In this document: positions 1 to 12,732 of the stretch, piece by piece
Numbering within the stretch: position 1 is the stretch's first letter
Layout of the letters: every line of letters begins with the position of its first letter
Assembly: GCF_017377795.1 (NCBI RefSeq)
Contig: NZ_JAFRDR010000001.1
Span: forward strand, 434,001 to 498,000
Reading direction: 5' to 3'
Origin: Williamsia soli
GTDB lineage: Bacteria; Actinomycetota; Actinomycetes; Mycobacteriales; Mycobacteriaceae
DNA: 64,000 nucleotides
Program-made: the position numbers and the translations under genes
The notes under the pieces: model-generated
The model's input: only the letters and a program-made list of their open reading frames with translations
Databases searched by the model: none
What the model was told of the DNA's origin: nothing

Positions 1-3000
1 AGATGTTGCGGCACAAGGAGCTGACCCGGCTCTGTCCGCGGGTTCTGTCCCTTGGCGGCGAAACGGTTCCGTTGGCGCTGGCCCGAGAGCTCCACGAGCG
101 ATTCGGCATCCGCGCCTGGAACATCTACGGGCCCGCGGAGGCGACCATCGAGATCGTGGCAGGCCGGTTCGACCCCGCGGCCGAGTACCCCGGCGGCCGA
201 CTGCCGATCGGCCGGCCGCTGACCAACACGAACGCAGTGGTCCTGGATTCGTGGTTGCGGAGGGTGCCCCCCGGCACGATCGGCGAGTTGTACGTGTCGG
301 GCGTCCAGTTGGCGCGCGGCTACCATCGTCGGCCAGGCCAGAGCGCCGCGAGCTTCGTCGCCGATCCGTGGAACACCGGAGGCCGGCTATACCGGACCGG
401 TGATCTGGCCCGCTGGAATGCCGAAGGATCACTGGAGTACCTGGGACGCGTCGACGATCAGGTGAAGATTCGTGGACAGCGCGTCGAACCGGGCGAGGTC
501 GCCGCGGTGGTCGCCGACCACGAGTGGGTGGGCTCGGCGGCGGTCGTGGCGGTCGATCGCGCGGTGTCGGGTATGACGCTGGTGGGGTATGCGACGGCGC
601 GCGGTGCGGGCGCGGGCGTACCGGAGGTGGTTTTCGCGGAGCGGGTGCGGGACTGGGTCGCGGAGAAGGTCCCAGCGCACATGGTGCCCTCGGCGATCGC
701 GCGACTCGATGTGTTGCCCGTGACGGCCAACGGAAAGGTCGACCGTAACGCTCTACCCGCGGTAGAGCCCGGTGTCGACACCGGGCGGGGCGGAGAGTTG
801 ACCACCGACACCGAACGTGTGGTCGCCGACGTCGTCGCCGCTGTGCTCGGGGTGGGTGACGGGACCCAGATGTCGGCAGGCAGCGACTTCTTCGCGCTCG
901 GAGGTCATTCGCTGCTGGCGACGAGGTTGATCGCCACGCTCAACGAGCGGTGTGGATCAGCATTGACGATGCGGGCGGTGTTCGAGCATCCGACCGTCTC
1001 GGCGCTCAGCGCAGCAGTGGACGAGGCCGTCGCGGACACACGGTCGACGCCGAGCCCTCAGCTGCTCGATGCCCTGGATCGCCCGGAACACATCCCTGCG
1101 TCCTACGGGCAGCAGGCGCTGTGGGCCATCGGTCAGGCAACAGGACCCAGCAGTCAGTACGTCATCGGTGACGCCCTCCGGGTCGACGACCAGATCGATG
1201 CCGACACACTGCGCGCGGCGGTCGTGTCCGTGGTGCGGCGTCATGAAGCCCTGCGTACGCACTTCGCTTGGCAAGCGGACGATCTGCTGCAGATCATCCG
1301 CGATCCCGATGAGGCACAGTCAGTTCCGTACGACATCACCGAGGTCGCCGACGACGACGTGGCTCCGGTGGCAGGCCGGCTGCTCGGCCGACCACGGGAC
1401 GGTTCGGAGGCGTGGCCGGTCGGGTTCGTGCATCTGCGCAGTCCCCGCGGCCAGTGGCTACTCGTGTCGGGGCATCACATCGTGTTCGACGAGACCTCGT
1501 TCGATGTCTTCCTGTCCGACCTCGACCTCACACTGCGCGCCGAGCGCGGTGACCGCGATGCTCGTGGTCGTCTCGCAGTGGGCGAGCGCGCACTTCGGCA
1601 GTTCGCCGATTGGGCTGTACGTGAACGCGCCGTGCTCGACGCTGCGCCGGGCGGTCGAGAAGCGCTGCTGGAGAAAGTCACCACGCGACTCGCGGAATAT
1701 GTCGTCTATCCCTATCTGCCGTACGACCACCACGGGACGGGGCGTCCGGCGGCCTCCGAGTCGGCCGAAGCGGAATGTCTTCTTCCTCGATCGGTCGTCG
1801 ATCAGTTGCAGCAGTTCGCTGCGCACAGCCGCACCACGCCTCTGATGCTCCTGAATGCGGCGCTGTCTGCCGCGTTGAGTTCGGCCGGGGCACCGGCACG
1901 GTCTGTGTACGGCACGCCGGCGACCCTGCGGGAAGGCCCCGACGAGCGGCAGTCCATCGGGTACCACCTCAACACCGTGCCGGTTCCGGTGTCGACCGAA
2001 CCCGCGCTGAGCTTCGGCGAGAACGTGTCGGAAGCCCGCAGACTGATGCTCGAGTCGCTCGACACCCGGGACATGCCTTTCGAGTTCGTGGCCTCGTCAC
2101 CGACGTTGCGGGTGAGTGCCGACAGTACATCGCCGGTCTTCCAGGTACTCACCGCATTTCGTGGCGCTGCACCGGAGGAGACCCATCGTCACCTGACCCG
2201 GGCCGTCGACGTCCTGGACGCCGGCCGCTCGGCGTCGGTCGCGAAGTTCGACCTCACGGTCGCAATCATCGCCGTGGGCGGGGCCTGGAGACTGTGGTTC
2301 AGTTATGCCTCGGCGCTGTTCGACGCCGCGACCATCGAACGCACGATGGAGGCCACCGCCTACCTCCTGGCCGCGGGAAGTCAGTCGCCGGAAAGCTCGG
2401 TGCGGCATCTGTACGACGAGTACCTGGCATCGGCGAAGTTCCGACGCCGCGGGTCACGGGGACCAGACCGCGCATTGTCGAACACCGATGTGGGATCGCT
2501 CTTCGGTCGGCAGATAGGTCTGCCCGCAGACAGATTCAGCATCAGTGAGGTCCGCGCCGCGACGCTGGCCGTCCTCGGTTGGAACCTCGCCGGGTCCGGC
2601 GAACTCGACCTGCCCTTTGAGGTGCTGCGCACCGAGGACGCGCCGATCTCGCGGCCGGCGGCGGCCGGACCTTCGGTCACGTGTCGTACCTCCGACGGCA
2701 TCAATGCCGTTGACCTGCAGATCCGAGTCCCCGATGACGGCCGATATGATCTCGAATCCGTCGACGTGATCGCGAGTCTCGTGCGGGCGATCCTCGACAC
2801 ACCGGACAAGGCCACGCTGCAGATCGACCTCCCGTCCCCCGGGCTGGTAGCGCAAGAGCGCGATGCCGCAGGCAGACGTGTCGAGGACCTCACCGATCTG
2901 TGGCTGAACTACGCGGATACCGCTGACAGCGTGGATCCTGCGGTACCGCTGGTCGATTCAGAGCCCCGGTGGCGGGTGGGCGGGACCGTCGTGCACGCTG

Positions 3001-6000
3001 ATCCCGCAGAGCACTCGGTCCGCATCACAGCGGTGTCGGCGACGGTCGGTGCGCTGGCATCGGCAGGCATTCTCGCGCCGGATGATCTCGTTGCCGAAGG
3101 CGTCATCGTCGATGTCGACGAACCATCGCGTGACGGCCTGCGCAGCTTTGTCGTCGGGCGTTCGCGGCGGACTTTCCCGGTTCTTGTCACGTGGCGTTCG
3201 GAAGCAGGCGACCTCGACGACGACAGCCGCGACGCCCTGTCGATGTCCGGCGACGAAGCCGAAGGCTTCCTGATTCTGCGCGACCACAGCCCGTCGACCA
3301 TCGGCGTCTTCGACGAACTGCCCGATGCGCAGGTCGCGGTGCGTATCCACCACTCCGACAGCCACACCGCGCCCACCCCTGACCCGGCCGAAGACCACTG
3401 CATGATCGTCGACGTCATCGTGGCCCGGACGCAGGAGTCGCCTGTCCCGGTGACGGTCAGGGTGTCGACCGCGCTGGTGGTCGATGCACAGGACCTGGCC
3501 GAACGGATTGCTCGCGACATCAGTGCGACGGGAATCTCCGTGGGTGACCCGGCGGTGCTCGATCCCCGCGCAGCAGGTGTCCTGTCGGAGAAGGGTTCAG
3601 CTGACGAACTGGTTGCGGTGGAACCTCAGGTCGCCGATGAGTTGTCTGCGACGTTCGGGGCGATTGCAGAGATCCTGCCGGTCAGCCCGCTGCAGGAGGG
3701 TCTGCTCTTCCACCTGCTGTCCGCGTCTGCCGCAGAGTCGACGGACGTCTACTCCTCACAGTTCGTCATCGATTTCACCGGCCCCGTGGACCCCGCCAGG
3801 TTCCATGCTGCGACCACGGCGCTGCTGTACCGCTATCCCAACCTGCGGGCCGGTTTCCATCTCGACGGTGATTCGACGTTCCAGGTCATCGCGAGCCGGG
3901 TCGTGGCGCCGTGGACGTACTATCGCGCCGACGAGACGACCAGAGCCGGCCGCACGGCGATCTTGCGCGATGAACGTCGGCGGCCCTTCGCGGCCGACGC
4001 CCCGCCGCTGATGCGGTTCGCGTTGCTGCAGCACGATCCCGAGCGCTGGACCCTGTCCGTGGTGTTCGAGCACCTGTTGATGGACGGCTGGTCCAGCGGA
4101 CTGATGGTGCAGGCACTGTTCGCGCTGTACGACGAGATCGACGTCGCGGCCGATGCCGTCCCCGAGCACACGGCCGCCGCCGAACCGGCGTTCCGGGATT
4201 ACCTGCAATGGCTGGCTTCCCGCGACATCGCGCAGGGGTACTCGGTGTGGACACGTGAACTGGCGGGCATCGAGTCGCCGACCCTGATTCGTCCGGGGGT
4301 GACCGAACCGGCCCGGGCAGTCCACGCCCGGGACCACGACATCGACATCGACGACACGCTCGCGGCCGCGCTGCGGACGATCGCCACCGAAGCCGGCGTC
4401 ACGCTGGCCTCGGTGCTCTACACGGCCTGGGGCGTGCTCCTCAGCAAACTGGTCGGCTCCGACGATGTCGTGTTCGGCACGGTGGCCTCCGGCCGGAGCC
4501 CGGACCTGGAGGACTCCGACCAGATCGTCGGATTGTTGTTCAACACGGTTCCCGTCCGCACGACGGTGCAGCCGGGGGTATCGGTTCGCGAGCACCTGCG
4601 CGCACAGCAGCGTAGCCAACTCGAGACCATCGATCACCCGTATGTGCAACTGTCGCAACTACACAGCGCGCTCGGGGTGGATCAGCTGTTCGACACGCTC
4701 TTCGTGCTGCAGAACCACCAATGGACCGACACGGACTCGAGGCGAATCGGCCCCGACGGAGCCATCGCGGTCGATGATGTCGCACTGGTGGATTCGACGC
4801 ACTACCCGGTGTCGGTGGCATGCCATCCCGGAGACACGATCCACCTCCGATGCGCCTATCGCAGCGACCTCATCTCGCCCGACGAGGTCGCCTCCCTCAT
4901 GGCGAGATTCGTATCCGTCCTGCAGGGTTTCGTCGCCGATCCCGGTGTCCCGATGGCCCGGATATCGGTACTGTCCGACGCCGAGGCAACGGCCGGGGTG
5001 ACGGCGGAACTGGTCACGAGGCCGATTCCTCAGGAGACGATCGCTTCGTTGCTGGCCAAGCAGGTCGCAACCCATCCTCAGCGAATCGCGCTGGTGTCCG
5101 GCGACGTTCGCCTCACGTTCAGCGAGATGTCGACGCAGGTCCGCACGATGGCCGCCGAACTCATCCGACGCGGCATCGGTCCGGAGGATCGGGTTGCCTT
5201 GTTCCTGCGCCGCGACCACCGGATGGCGATCGCGATGTTTGCCGTGTTCGAGATAGGGGCGGCCTATGTGCCCATCGACACCGAATTGCCATCGGCACGT
5301 GTGGAATACATCTTGGCCGACTCTGAGTCGTCCATCGTGTGCACGTCCGTCGACCTGCTGCAATCGCTGCCGGACCCTGCGCCTGCGGTACTGCGGGTCG
5401 ATGACGAGATCACCCCGATCGACACCGGTGACGCGGTCCGGCCGGTGGATCCCGACTCGCTGGCGTACATCATCTACACCTCCGGCTCGACGGGGGAGCC
5501 GAAAGGCGTTGCGGTTCCTTACCGTGGTCTGATCAACATGTTCTTCAACCACGTCGAGCGGATTTTTCGGCCTGCGACCGAGGGACGCGGCGGAGAACCG
5601 ATGAAGATCGCGCACACCACGTCGTTCTCGTTCGACGCGTCATGGGAGCAGTTGTTCTGGTTGCTCGACGGGCACGCCGTGTACGTCATCGACGAGAGCA
5701 TGAGAAAAGATCCGGCGGCGTTGCTCGCCTATTACGCGGAGAACCGGATCGATGGGTTCGACGTGACCCCTTCATACGGTGAGCTGCTGGTGGAATCAGG
5801 GCTGTTCACGCCGCGCCCCGAATCCGAGCACGGTGGTATCTCCTTGTTCTCGCTCGGCGGCGAGGCCGTGCCCGAGGCGTTGTGGAGGACGTTGCGGGAA
5901 CGCGAGGGGATGTGGTCGTACAACCTCTACGGCCCTACGGAATACACGATCAATGCACTCGGTGCCAATCTCGCCGAGAGTGAACGCCCGAACGTCGGCC

Positions 6001-9000
6001 AGCCCATCTTCAACACCATGGCGATGCTTCTCGATCGGTCGATGACGCCGGTCCTGCCCGGCGTCGCCGGTGAGCTGTATCTCAGCGGGGTGGGCATCGG
6101 ACGCGGATATCAGGGACGGCCGGGGCAGACCGCTGCGGCATTCGTGGCTCATCCCTGGCAGGCGGGCGAGCGGATGTACCGCACCGGCGATCTGATGCGG
6201 CGCCTGCCCGACGGCTCCCTGGAGTATCTCGGCCGCTCCGATGATCAGGTGAAAATCCGCGGGTTCCGGATCGAACCCGCCGAGATCGCCAGCGTGCTCG
6301 TGGCCCGTGACGACGTGTCCCGGGCGACGGTGATCGTCCGCAAGGAATCGACCGGGAAAGCGTTGCACGCCTACGTGGTTCCGTCGGGTGATGGGGTGGC
6401 CCTCGAGGTCACCGACCTCCGCGACCATCTCGCGGCCCGGTTACCCGAGTACATGGTGCCCTCGGCGATCGGTGTGGTCGAAGACATTCCGTTGACCGTG
6501 AACGGCAAGGTGGACGTACGCCGACTACCCGAGATCGACGTGGCCGACCACGTCGTCATCGGGCCACGGACCGAGACGGAGCGCACCATCACCGATGCTG
6601 TCGCCGACACGCTCGGGTTGTCGCAGGTGTCAATCGATGCGGACTTCTTCGGTATGGGCGGGCATTCACTTCTCGCGATGCGCCTCGCGGGGCGATTGAG
6701 CAACACGCTCGGCCGCCAGGTCTCTGTGCGGGCGATCTTCGACCATCCGACGGTGATCGAGCTGGCAGGGGTCCTCGATCGCGACGTCCGGTCCGATGCT
6801 GCGACCGAGGAAGCGGGATTGCCGAGGGTTGGTGACATCGAGCGACCGGCCCAGATCCCGGCATCCCACGGACAGCAGTCCCTCTGGGTGATCGACGAAC
6901 TCGCGGGCGCGAGTCCGACGTACACGGTGACCATCCTGTGGCACATATCGGGAGAGTTGGCCGTCGACGCCTGGACTCTGGCCTTGCACGATGTCGTCGC
7001 CCGTCACGAGCCGTTGCGCACCAGGCTGGCGGAGGCCGCCGACGGCGCCATCACACAGATCATCGCGCCACCCGAGTCGGTGGGCCGGTGGCTGCAGATC
7101 GACCGTATCGAGGCTCTCGGGCGCAGCGATTCCGACACGATCGCACTCATCGAGCGCTGGGGACGCAAGCCGATGTCGGTCGGCGCAGACTCGACTCTGC
7201 GTGGTGTGATCGTCGACCGCGGTGACCATCACCACGTCGTGGGGATGGCGCTGCATCACGCGTTCGTGGACGAGGGGTCGATCGGCTCGGTGTCCGGTGA
7301 TCTGTGGGGCGCCTATGCCGAGCGCCGTCGCGGCCTGGCACCTTCGTTTGAACCACTGCGTGTGCAATTCGCTGATTACGCCGTCTGGCAGCGCTCGATG
7401 TTCGACAGCGGCAGGTTCTCGGAAAGCGCGCGCTACTGGACCGACCAGTTGTCGGAGGCACCCGAGTTGTCGACGCTCCCGCCGGACCGGACCCGTCCGC
7501 GACAGCAGAGTTTCCGGGGTGTCGACGTGGCGATCCCGTTGGATCGCAGCCTCATGACTCGCCTCCGAGCGGTCACGGGACAGCTCGACGTGTCGATGTT
7601 CATGGCCCTGCACGCGGCGATCGCGATGACGATGAACCGCCTCGGGGCCGGCGCCGACGTCGTTCTGGGATCGCCCGCGGGCGGACGTGAAGACGAGGCT
7701 GTGGCCGACACTGTCGGCTACCTGGTCAACACCCTGCCCATACGTCATCGCATGTTCCCGCAGGACACCTATCGAGCCGTCCTCACCCGCGCCCGGGACA
7801 CGGTGCTGGAGGCCTTCGATCATCAGCGGGTGCCGTTCGATCAGATCGTCGCCGCCAGGAATGGTGCGCACGTCGCCGGAGCCAATCCGTTGGTCCAGGT
7901 TCTCGTGAGTTACGTTGCCCAGTCGGCCGATTCGAACGAACGGGACCTCCTCGCTCGCTCGGGCCTGGATCTGCTCGAGCCGCTGGGCGGCAGCCTCGGA
8001 GTGGTCAAGGCAGATCTCGACATCTTCTTCGTCGACGACGGTGAGGGCATGGACGCGAACCTGTCCTACGCCGTCGACCTCTACGAGGAATCGACGATCG
8101 GGCGGTTCATCGACACCTTCATCAACGTCCTGCATGGGATTGTCGACGAACTCGATGTCTCGCTCGCTGCTGCCGAACCACTCGGGCGGCGTCACATGAG
8201 CCACGTCGGGGCTGCCGCGGGCACGGGGGATGCCGAGGGTACGGGTGACGCCGAGGGCACTGGGGACGTGGTGTCCACAGTCGATGGGTTGCTGACATCG
8301 GCTGCCGCCGCGCACAGCCCACAAACGGCCGTGGTGCACGGCACCCTCGAGTGGTCGTTTGCCGAATTCGACAGCCGGGTCAACCAGGTTGCGCGACAAC
8401 TACTCGCCGCGGGTGTTCGGGTCGGCGATCACGTGGCCGTGGTCGGACGTCGTGATGAATGGCTACCGGTGATGGTCGCCGCCGTGCTCCGCGCCGGCGG
8501 TGCTTATCTCCCGGTGGATCCGGACCAGCCAGAGGACCGGATCGCCTATGTGCTCGGCGATTCGTCGCCGGCCGTGATTCTGACGAACTCGGCCGGGTGG
8601 CGAGCACCGGTGGGTGTCGAGACGGCCGTGATGGGCGCAGTGACCACCATCGATGTACACGACAGCCGCATTGCCCAACAGTCTGATTCGCCCATCACAG
8701 ACTCGCATCGCAGTCGTGAACTGCTCATCGATGATGCGGCGTATCTGATCTACACCTCGGGGACGACGGGCCGCCCCAAGGGTGTGGTGGTGTCGCATCG
8801 AGCGTTGGCGAATCGCTTGCTCTGGGGTCGTGGCACCTATCCGCTCGCGGGTGGGGTGCTCGCCAAGACGCCGATCGGATTCGACGTGTCGTTGCCCGAA
8901 TTGCTGTCACCGTTGGTCGAGGGGTACCCGGTCGTGGTGCTCGCCGCGGGCGACCACCGTGATCCGTGGAAGATTGCAGAGACGCTCAGGCGTGGTGACG

Positions 9001-10871
9001 TCGAGCGGGTGAACTTCGTCCCGTCGATGGCCGACGTCCTGGTGGAGAATGTCGATGCGGCCACGGGGGCCCGGGTGCGCGAGGTGATGCTCGCCGGTGA
9101 GGCACTGCGCTGGAGTCTCGCAGAGTCGGTCGGGTCATCGCTGGGTGCGAAGGTCTTGAACATCTACGGACCGACAGAAGCCGGGGAAGTGATGTACTTC
9201 GACTGCGCGACTGATTCCGGTGTTGCGCGAGAAGGCTACGTCCCGATCGGTCGTCCGGTGTCGAATTCCACTGTGGCGGTGCTTGACTCGTGGTTGCGCC
9301 CAGTCCCGGCCGGAGTGGTCGGTGAGTTGTACCTGTCGGGCGCACAGGTGGCCCGGGGATATCACGACCGGTTCGGTCTGACCGCGTCCCGGTTCGTCGC
9401 CGATCCCACCCGATGCGGTGAAAGGCTCTATCGGACCGGCGATCTGGTCCGATCGAATGTCCACGGACAGGTGGAATACGTGGGGCGCGCCGACGACCAG
9501 GTGAAGATTCGCGGGCAGCGGGTGGAACCAGCTGAAGTCGCGGCAGTGCTCGACACACATCCGCGGGTCTCGGCGGCGGCCGTGATCGCCGTGGATCACC
9601 CGGTGGCAGGCAAGACGCTGGTCGCCTACGTCACCTCGTCCGAACCCGATCTGGACGCGGCGGCGTTCGTTGCTCAGTTGCGTGATTGGGCCGGGCTGAG
9701 GTTACCGGCCCACATGGTGCCGACTGCGTTCACCACGCTCGAGACGTTGCCGGTGACGGCGAACGGCAAGCTGGACCGAAAGTCCCTGCCTGCAGTGGAT
9801 CTGGGCGGAGGTGGTGGCGGCGGCCGGCAGTTGTCGCCAGGCACCGAGCGAGCCGTCGGCGAACTCGTCGCGGCGGTTCTGGGCCTCGAGGATGTGGAGC
9901 TGTCTGCCGACGACGACTTCTTCGCGCTGGGTGGACACTCGTTCACCGCGGTGCGGTTGGCTTCTCGCATTGCGGCAGAGTTCGGCGTGGTGGTCGGGGT
10001 TCGGCACATTTTCGACAATCCCGTGCTGTCTGCGGTAGCGGACCTCGTCGACCGTTCCGCAGCCCACACCGACGCCGACCAACTCCGTGAGTCGGTGTTG
10101 CTGGAACTGTCGCCGGCGATGGAGACGGGCAATCGAGAGCACCTGTTCTGCGTGTACCCGGCGTCGGGCTCAGCGGTCATGTACGAGCGTGTGGTGACGC
10201 ACGTACCGGAAGGAGTTGCTGTCCACGGCCTGCAGAATGTGGCGCTCTTCGATCCCGATATCGATATGGGTGACCTGGAATCCACGGCGCGTTGGTATTT
10301 CGAGATCGTCGACGATGCTGCCGCCGGCGAAGACATCCATCTGCTCGGATGGTCGTACGGCGCCCATCTGGCGTTTGCGCTCGCGAAACTCATCGAGAAG
10401 CACAGCGATTCCCGGGTGCTCACCCTCACGCTTCTCGATTCCGGGCCCACCCCGGAACCCGGCTTCTGGGACCGGATGTCGATTCAGGAGTCGATCATCG
10501 ATTTCTGCTACGCATTCGACATCGCTGATTCGGAAGAAATTACTTCGATTGACGAACTTGTTGCCCACGCTGTTCACGTCGCTCCGTTGTGGCCGGGTGT
10601 CAGCGAATCCGATGTAAGGGGAATGCTGAAATCCGGAGCCACCGCCACCGAGCACCTTTCGAGGCCGACTCAGGGGCAGGTTCACGCGGATGCTTTGCTG
10701 TTACAGGCTTCCGAGCGCGGCAATCTCGACACATTCAACTGGCGCGAGCACATCGTCGGAAAGGTGGAATATTCTACGACCATCAAGGGGCACAGAGAGA
10801 TGCTCGACGACGATGTTGTCGCGCAGTGGGGAGGCCGGTTGCGCCGGATCATCTCCGGTACCCGACAGTGA
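1..10871 (+). CDS. Multimodular non-ribosomal peptide synthetase, C-terminal part (5' end outside window), terminating thioesterase
   Basis: Assembles a peptide, most likely a hydroxamate siderophore, and releases it. Visible order (residue 1 at base 3): C-terminal part of an A domain (YGPAEAT near 44), T (GGHS Ser near 302), C (HHIVFDE near 490), a poorly recognisable stretch at about 800-1215, C (EHLLMDGW near 1356, starting [10 protein letters not shown] as in C domains that follow an epimerase), A ([11 protein letters not shown] near 1823), T (near 2222), C (HHAFVDE near 2418), A ([11 protein letters not shown] near 2916), T (near 3313), TE (GWSYGAHL near 3451, GHREM near 3593). Hand-aligned to GrsA, the middle A code reads DAEDSGLIN-K, close to the coelichelin hydroxyornithine code DMENLGLINK. 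The last A reads DVPNMAIEV-K, which I cannot assign. The frame is open to the left edge, so upstream modules are missing. Two C domains have HHxxxDE instead of HHxxxDG. Confidence 0.93.
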   Translation, partial: MLRHKELTRLCPRVLSLGGETVPLALARELHERFGIRAWNIYGPAEATIEIVAGRFDPAAEYPGGRLPIGRPLTNTNAVVLDSWLRRVPPGTIGELYVSGVQLARGYHRRPGQSAASFVADPWNTGGRLYRTGDLARWNAEGSLEYLGRVDDQVKIRGQRVEPGEVAAVVADHEWVGSAAVVAVDRAVSGMTLVGYATARGAGAGVPEVVFAERVRDWVAEKVPAHMVPSAIARLDVLPVTANGKVDRNALPAVEPGVDTGRGGELTTDTERVVADVVAAVLGVGDGTQMSAGSDFFALGGHSLLATRLIATLNERCGSALTMRAVFEHPTVSALSAAVDEAVADTRSTPSPQLLDALDRPEHIPASYGQQALWAIGQATGPSSQYVIGDALRVDDQIDADTLRAAVVSVVRRHEALRTHFAWQADDLLQIIRDPDEAQSVPYDITEVADDDVAPVAGRLLGRPRDGSEAWPVGFVHLRSPRGQWLLVSGHHIVFDETSFDVFLSDLDLTLRAERGDRDARGRLAVGERALRQFADWAVRERAVLDAAPGGREALLEKVTTRLAEYVVYPYLPYDHHGTGRPAASESAEAECLLPRSVVDQLQQFAAHSRTTPLMLLNAALSAALSSAGAPARSVYGTPATLREGPDERQSIGYHLNTVPVPVSTEPALSFGENVSEARRLMLESLDTRDMPFEFVASSPTLRVSADSTSPVFQVLTAFRGAAPEETHRHLTRAVDVLDAGRSASVAKFDLTVAIIAVGGAWRLWFSYASALFDAATIERTMEATAYLLAAGSQSPESSVRHLYDEYLASAKFRRRGSRGPDRALSNTDVGSLFGRQIGLPADRFSISEVRAATLAVLGWNLAGSGELDLPFEVLRTEDAPISRPAAAGPSVTCRTSDGINAVDLQIRVPDDGRYDLESVDVIASLVRAILDTPDKATLQIDLPSPGLVAQERDAAGRRVEDLTDLWLNYADTADSVDPAVPLVDSEPRWRVGGTVVHADPAEHSVRITAVSATVGALASAGILAPDDLVAEGVIVDVDEPSRDGLRSFVVGRSRRTFPVLVTWRSEAGDLDDDSRDALSMSGDEAEGFLILRDHSPSTIGVFDELPDAQVAVRIHHSDSHTAPTPDPAEDHCMIVDVIVARTQESPVPVTVRVSTALVVDAQDLAERIARDISATGISVGDPAVLDPRAAGVLSEKGSADELVAVEPQVADELSATFGAIAEILPVSPLQEGLLFHLLSASAAESTDVYSSQFVIDFTGPVDPARFHAATTALLYRYPNLRAGFHLDGDSTFQVIASRVVAPWTYYRADETTRAGRTAILRDERRRPFAADAPPLMRFALLQHDPERWTLSVVFEHLLMDGWSSGLMVQALFALYDEIDVAADAVPEHTAAAEPAFRDYLQWLASRDIAQGYSVWTRELAGIESPTLIRPGVTEPARAVHARDHDIDIDDTLAAALRTIATEAGVTLASVLYTAWGVLLSKLVGSDDVVFGTVASGRSPDLEDSDQIVGLLFNTVPVRTTVQPGVSVREHLRAQQRSQLETIDHPYVQLSQLHSALGVDQLFDTLFVLQNHQWTDTDSRRIGPDGAIAVDDVALVDSTHYPVSVACHPGDTIHLRCAYRSDLISPDEVASLMARFVSVLQGFVADPGVPMARISVLSDAEATAGVTAELVTRPIPQETIASLLAKQVATHPQRIALVSGDVRLTFSEMSTQVRTMAAELIRRGIGPEDRVALFLRRDHRMAIAMFAVFEIGAAYVPIDTELPSARVEYILADSESSIVCTSVDLLQSLPDPAPAVLRVDDEITPIDTGDAVRPVDPDSLAYIIYTSGSTGEPKGVAVPYRGLINMFFNHVERIFRPATEGRGGEPMKIAHTTSFSFDASWEQLFWLLDGHAVYVIDESMRKDPAALLAYYAENRIDGFDVTPSYGELLVESGLFTPRPESEHGGISLFSLGGEAVPEALWRTLREREGMWSYNLYGPTEYTINALGANLAESERPNVGQPIFNTMAMLLDRSMTPVLPGVAGELYLSGVGIGRGYQGRPGQTAAAFVAHPWQAGERMYRTGDLMRRLPDGSLEYLGRSDDQVKIRGFRIEPAEIASVLVARDDVSRATVIVRKESTGKALHAYVVPSGDGVALEVTDLRDHLAARLPEYMVPSAIGVVEDIPLTVNGKVDVRRLPEIDVADHVVIGPRTETERTITDAVADTLGLSQVSIDADFFGMGGHSLLAMRLAGRLSNTLGRQVSVRAIFDHPTVIELAGVLDRDVRSDAATEEAGLPRVGDIERPAQIPASHGQQSLWVIDELAGASPTYTVTILWHISGELAVDAWTLALHDVVARHEPLRTRLAEAADGAITQIIAPPESVGRWLQIDRIEALGRSDSDTIALIERWGRKPMSVGADSTLRGVIVDRGDHHHVVGMALHHAFVDEGSIGSVSGDLWGAYAERRRGLAPSFEPLRVQFADYAVWQRSMFDSGRFSESARYWTDQLSEAPELSTLPPDRTRPRQQSFRGVDVAIPLDRSLMTRLRAVTGQLDVSMFMALHAAIAMTMNRLGAGADVVLGSPAGGREDEAVADTVGYLVNTLPIRHRMFPQDTYRAVLTRARDTVLEAFDHQRVPFDQIVAARNGAHVAGANPLVQVLVSYVAQSADSNERDLLARSGLDLLEPLGGSLGVVKADLDIFFVDDGEGMDANLSYAVDLYEESTIGRFIDTFINVLHGIVDELDVSLAAAEPLGRRHMSHVGAAAGTGDAEGTGDAEGTGDVVSTVDGLLTSAAAAHSPQTAVVHGTLEWSFAEFDSRVNQVARQLLAAGVRVGDHVAVVGRRDEWLPVMVAAVLRAGGAYLPVDPDQPEDRIAYVLGDSSPAVILTNSAGWRAPVGVETAVMGAVTTIDVHDSRIAQQSDSPITDSHRSRELLIDDAAYLIYTSGTTGRPKGVVVSHRALANRLLWGRGTYPLAGGVLAKTPIGFDVSLPELLSPLVEGYPVVVLAAGDHRDPWKIAETLRRGDVERVNFVPSMADVLVENVDAATGARVREVMLAGEALRWSLAESVGSSLGAKVLNIYGPTEAGEVMYFDCATDSGVAREGYVPIGRPVSNSTVAVLDSWLRPVPAGVVGELYLSGAQVARGYHDRFGLTASRFVADPTRCGERLYRTGDLVRSNVHGQVEYVGRADDQVKIRGQRVEPAEVAAVLDTHPRVSAAAVIAVDHPVAGKTLVAYVTSSEPDLDAAAFVAQLRDWAGLRLPAHMVPTAFTTLETLPVTANGKLDRKSLPAVDLGGGGGGGRQLSPGTERAVGELVAAVLGLEDVELSADDDFFALGGHSFTAVRLASRIAAEFGVVVGVRHIFDNPVLSAVADLVDRSAAHTDADQLRESVLLELSPAMETGNREHLFCVYPASGSAVMYERVVTHVPEGVAVHGLQNVALFDPDIDMGDLESTARWYFEIVDDAAAGEDIHLLGWSYGAHLAFALAKLIEKHSDSRVLTLTLLDSGPTPEPGFWDRMSIQESIIDFCYAFDIADSEEITSIDELVAHAVHVAPLWPGVSESDVRGMLKSGATATEHLSRPTQGQVHADALLLQASERGNLDTFNWREHIVGKVEYSTTIKGHREMLDDDVVAQWGGRLRRIISGTRQ

Positions 10872-10896
10872 AAGATGTACGAACCGTGTGGCTGGA

Positions 10897-10919
10897 CACC
10901 CGGAAATGGTTTCCGGGTG
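10897..10919 (+). promoter_or_regulatory. Hairpin between NRPS and binding-protein gene
   Basis: A perfect 10-bp inverted repeat, CACCCGGAAA / TTTCCGGGTG, with a 3-nt loop sits between the NRPS stop (10871) and the ribosome binding site of the next gene. No T-tract follows, so it is not a standard terminator. A transcript processing or stabilising hairpin that lets the lipoprotein be made in excess over the synthetase is my inference. Confidence 0.5.
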
Positions 10920-10933
10920 AGGAAAGAGGACAA

Positions 10934-11902
10934 ATGAATACGTGGAAGAAACTGAGACCGTGGTCGTTGTTGGCTGCGCTGACGTTGTTCCTGGTGGTGC
11001 TGATGACGGGATGTTCTGACAGCTCGGACGACAATGCCGAGTCCGGCGAGACCGTCACCGTCGAATCGGTGGATGGTCCGGTGGAGATCCCGGCAGATCC
11101 GCAGCGCATCGTTGCGTTGCGCGGCTCGGCCGAGGCGTTGTTGAGCCTGGGCAGTGACAATGTCGTCGGTGTGCCGGATCTCTACACAGAGGACTATTTC
11201 GGCGAGGACACGGCAGCATGGGAGAAATACCAGAGTCTGCCCAAAGTCGGAACCATCGCCCAACCGGACTATGAAGCAATTCTCGCCCTCGAGCCGGATC
11301 TGATCGTCGGAAACATGCTCGAGAAGCACTGGGAGACCGTTGACAAGGAGAAGCTGAAGGCCATTGCGCCGGTCGTGAATCTCGAGGGTGGGTCGCTGCT
11401 GGTCACCGACTGGTACGAGACGTTCGATGAAGCGGCAGGTATGGCCGGCATGTCCGAGCAGGCGCAGGAGCAGAAGGATCAGTTCCACGCCCGGGCCGAC
11501 GAGATCCACCAGAAGTACGCCGACAAGATCGACGGCAAGAAGTTCGTGGCCGTCGCCTCCTGGTCACCGGGTACCTTCTGGGACCAGAACTCGGGAACGT
11601 ATGTGCCGCACAAGCTCGAGGCCGCAGGCCTGACGTTCCCCACGGCGGAGGGGCAGGAGCGCTCGTACGAGCAACTCGGGATGCTCGCTGACTACGACGT
11701 GATCGTGTACCCGGTCAAGCCGGACGGTTCGGCGACGCCCGAGGTGCAGGCGATGCTCGACTCGGAGTTGTTCAAGAGTCTTCCCGCCGTTCAGGCCGGT
11801 CGGGTTCTCGCCGTGGCGTACACGGATCCGTTCACCTACTCGTCCGGAATGGCGAGCTTGAACAGTCTGGATGAACAGCTGGCCAAGCTTCCGCAGCAGT
11901 AA
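10934..11902 (+). CDS. Iron-siderophore ABC transporter substrate-binding lipoprotein (FecB/FepB family)
   Basis: Captures ferric siderophore outside the membrane and hands it to a FecCD-type permease. The 322-residue product starts MNTWKK, has a hydrophobic signal and the lipobox LMTGC, then a helical-backbone binding-protein fold (PADPQRIVALRG; ALEPDLIVGN; VIVYPVKPDG). The open frame extends about 115 codons further upstream into the NRPS gene, but the ATG at 10934 is preceded by AAAGAGGA and starts the signal peptide, so it is the real start. It lies 62 bp after the NRPS on the same strand, so it is probably co-transcribed and specific for that NRPS's product. Its permease is not adjacent; the importer at 25235-28309 is a candidate partner. 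Confidence 0.92.
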   Translation: MNTWKKLRPWSLLAALTLFLVVLMTGCSDSSDDNAESGETVTVESVDGPVEIPADPQRIVALRGSAEALLSLGSDNVVGVPDLYTEDYFGEDTAAWEKYQSLPKVGTIAQPDYEAILALEPDLIVGNMLEKHWETVDKEKLKAIAPVVNLEGGSLLVTDWYETFDEAAGMAGMSEQAQEQKDQFHARADEIHQKYADKIDGKKFVAVASWSPGTFWDQNSGTYVPHKLEAAGLTFPTAEGQERSYEQLGMLADYDVIVYPVKPDGSATPEVQAMLDSELFKSLPAVQAGRVLAVAYTDPFTYSSGMASLNSLDEQLAKLPQQ

Positions 11903-11915
11903 CATTCGCGAGTAG

Positions 11916-11949
11916 AAGGTGGCGCCGACGGTTGTGTCGGCGCCACCTT
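11916..11949. terminator. Bidirectional terminator between convergent genes
   Basis: A perfect 14-bp inverted repeat (AAGGTGGCGCCGAC and its complement) with a 6-nt loop lies between the stops of the convergent binding-protein and formyltransferase genes. The right arm runs into TTT and the left arm begins with AA, so it can work in both directions. Confidence 0.85.
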
Positions 11950-11961
11950 TCGCGTATCGGC

Positions 11962-12660
11962 TCAGTGGCGCGCGGCGTCGAACAGCTCGCGGTACGACGG
12001 GTAGAACTCCTCGAGGACGCCCAGGTCGGTCGCGCGGTCGAAGTTGGGATGATCGCGGTGTTCACCGATGGTTCTCAGCTTCTTCATGCCGAAATACTCA
12101 CCTGGGGAACTGGTCTCGAGCTCACCTGTCGATTGAGGCTCCCGGTCGAGGGTGCCGAGATTGTCGGTGAAGATCTCGTGGCAGGCCTCGGTCACCTGCA
12201 GCGAGAGGGTCTCCAGGGTCGTCGAGTCCGACATCGGGAACATACGTCGATCGATGATCGCGCCGGTGTCGATCCCCGCATCGACACGGTGCAACGTCAC
12301 GCCGAACTCCCGCTCCGACTGCAGGATTGCGAACACTGCGGCGGCGATGGGCAACCCTCGATACTGCGGGAGAGGTCCGCCGTGGATGTTCACGATGGTC
12401 AGATCGAGTTCTAAGATCGGCTCGCGAAATATGAACGGATTGCCCACCGAGCACACGAGTTGGTCGGAGGTGACCTCGTCGATGCCGTCGGCCAGTTCGT
12501 TGACATCTGCAGTGGCCACACATTCGAGCTCGCCGGCCCAGTCCGGAACAATTTCGGCCTCGGGATGGATCACCGCGTCGACGGTTTTACCTGCTGATAC
12601 GGCGTGTGCCGCAGCGCGCCAGAACAGGGCCCCCGAGCCGACCAGGATCACCGCGCGCAC
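11962..12660 (-). CDS. N10-formyltetrahydrofolate-dependent formyltransferase, probable hydroxyornithine N-formyltransferase
   Basis: Methionyl-tRNA formyltransferase-fold enzyme of 232 residues. It carries the catalytic Asn and His in NIHGGPLPQYRG and the Asp in VDAGIDTGAII. It is shorter than Fmt (about 310 residues) and lacks the tRNA-binding C-terminal domain, as do siderophore formyltransferases such as CchA of coelichelin and Rft of rhodochelin. Those enzymes formylate delta-N-hydroxy-L-ornithine. The gene is divergent from the NRPS whose first A domain reads as a formyl-hydroxyornithine code, and an iron box lies between them, so this substrate is likely (inference). Start is GTG at 12660. 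Confidence 0.85.
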   Translation of the reverse strand: MRAVILVGSGALFWRAAAHAVSAGKTVDAVIHPEAEIVPDWAGELECVATADVNELADGIDEVTSDQLVCSVGNPFIFREPILELDLTIVNIHGGPLPQYRGLPIAAAVFAILQSEREFGVTLHRVDAGIDTGAIIDRRMFPMSDSTTLETLSLQVTEACHEIFTDNLGTLDREPQSTGELETSSPGEYFGMKKLRTIGEHRDHPNFDRATDLGVLEEFYPSYRELFDAARH

Positions 12661-12713
12661 CCTTCTGTGCAGCAGGTTCTTCGCGCCAGACCTGCAGTAG
12701 AACTCATGTCGCT

Positions 12714-12732
12714 CTAGGGTAGCCTAAACCAC
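12714..12732. promoter_or_regulatory. IdeR/DtxR-type iron box overlapping a leaderless promoter
   Basis: The 19 bases CTAGGGTAGCCTAAACCAC match about 13 of 19 positions of the IdeR consensus TTAGGTTAGGCTAACCTAA and abut the NRPS ATG at 12733. Within the box, TAGCCT (12720-12725) fits an actinobacterial -10 (TANNNT). A start site 7 nt downstream would be the ATG itself, so the transcript is probably leaderless. Iron-loaded IdeR would cover the -10. The divergent formyltransferase starts 53 bp away and may share control. Confidence 0.75.

Noticed and set aside
6666-8399. Very long open frame antisense to the NRPS (also at 14620-16302 and other places)
   Set aside because: The sense strand encodes intact C/A/T domains. 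The antisense products are rich in Arg, His and Gly without any family motif, which is the usual GC-skew shadow of high-GC genes.
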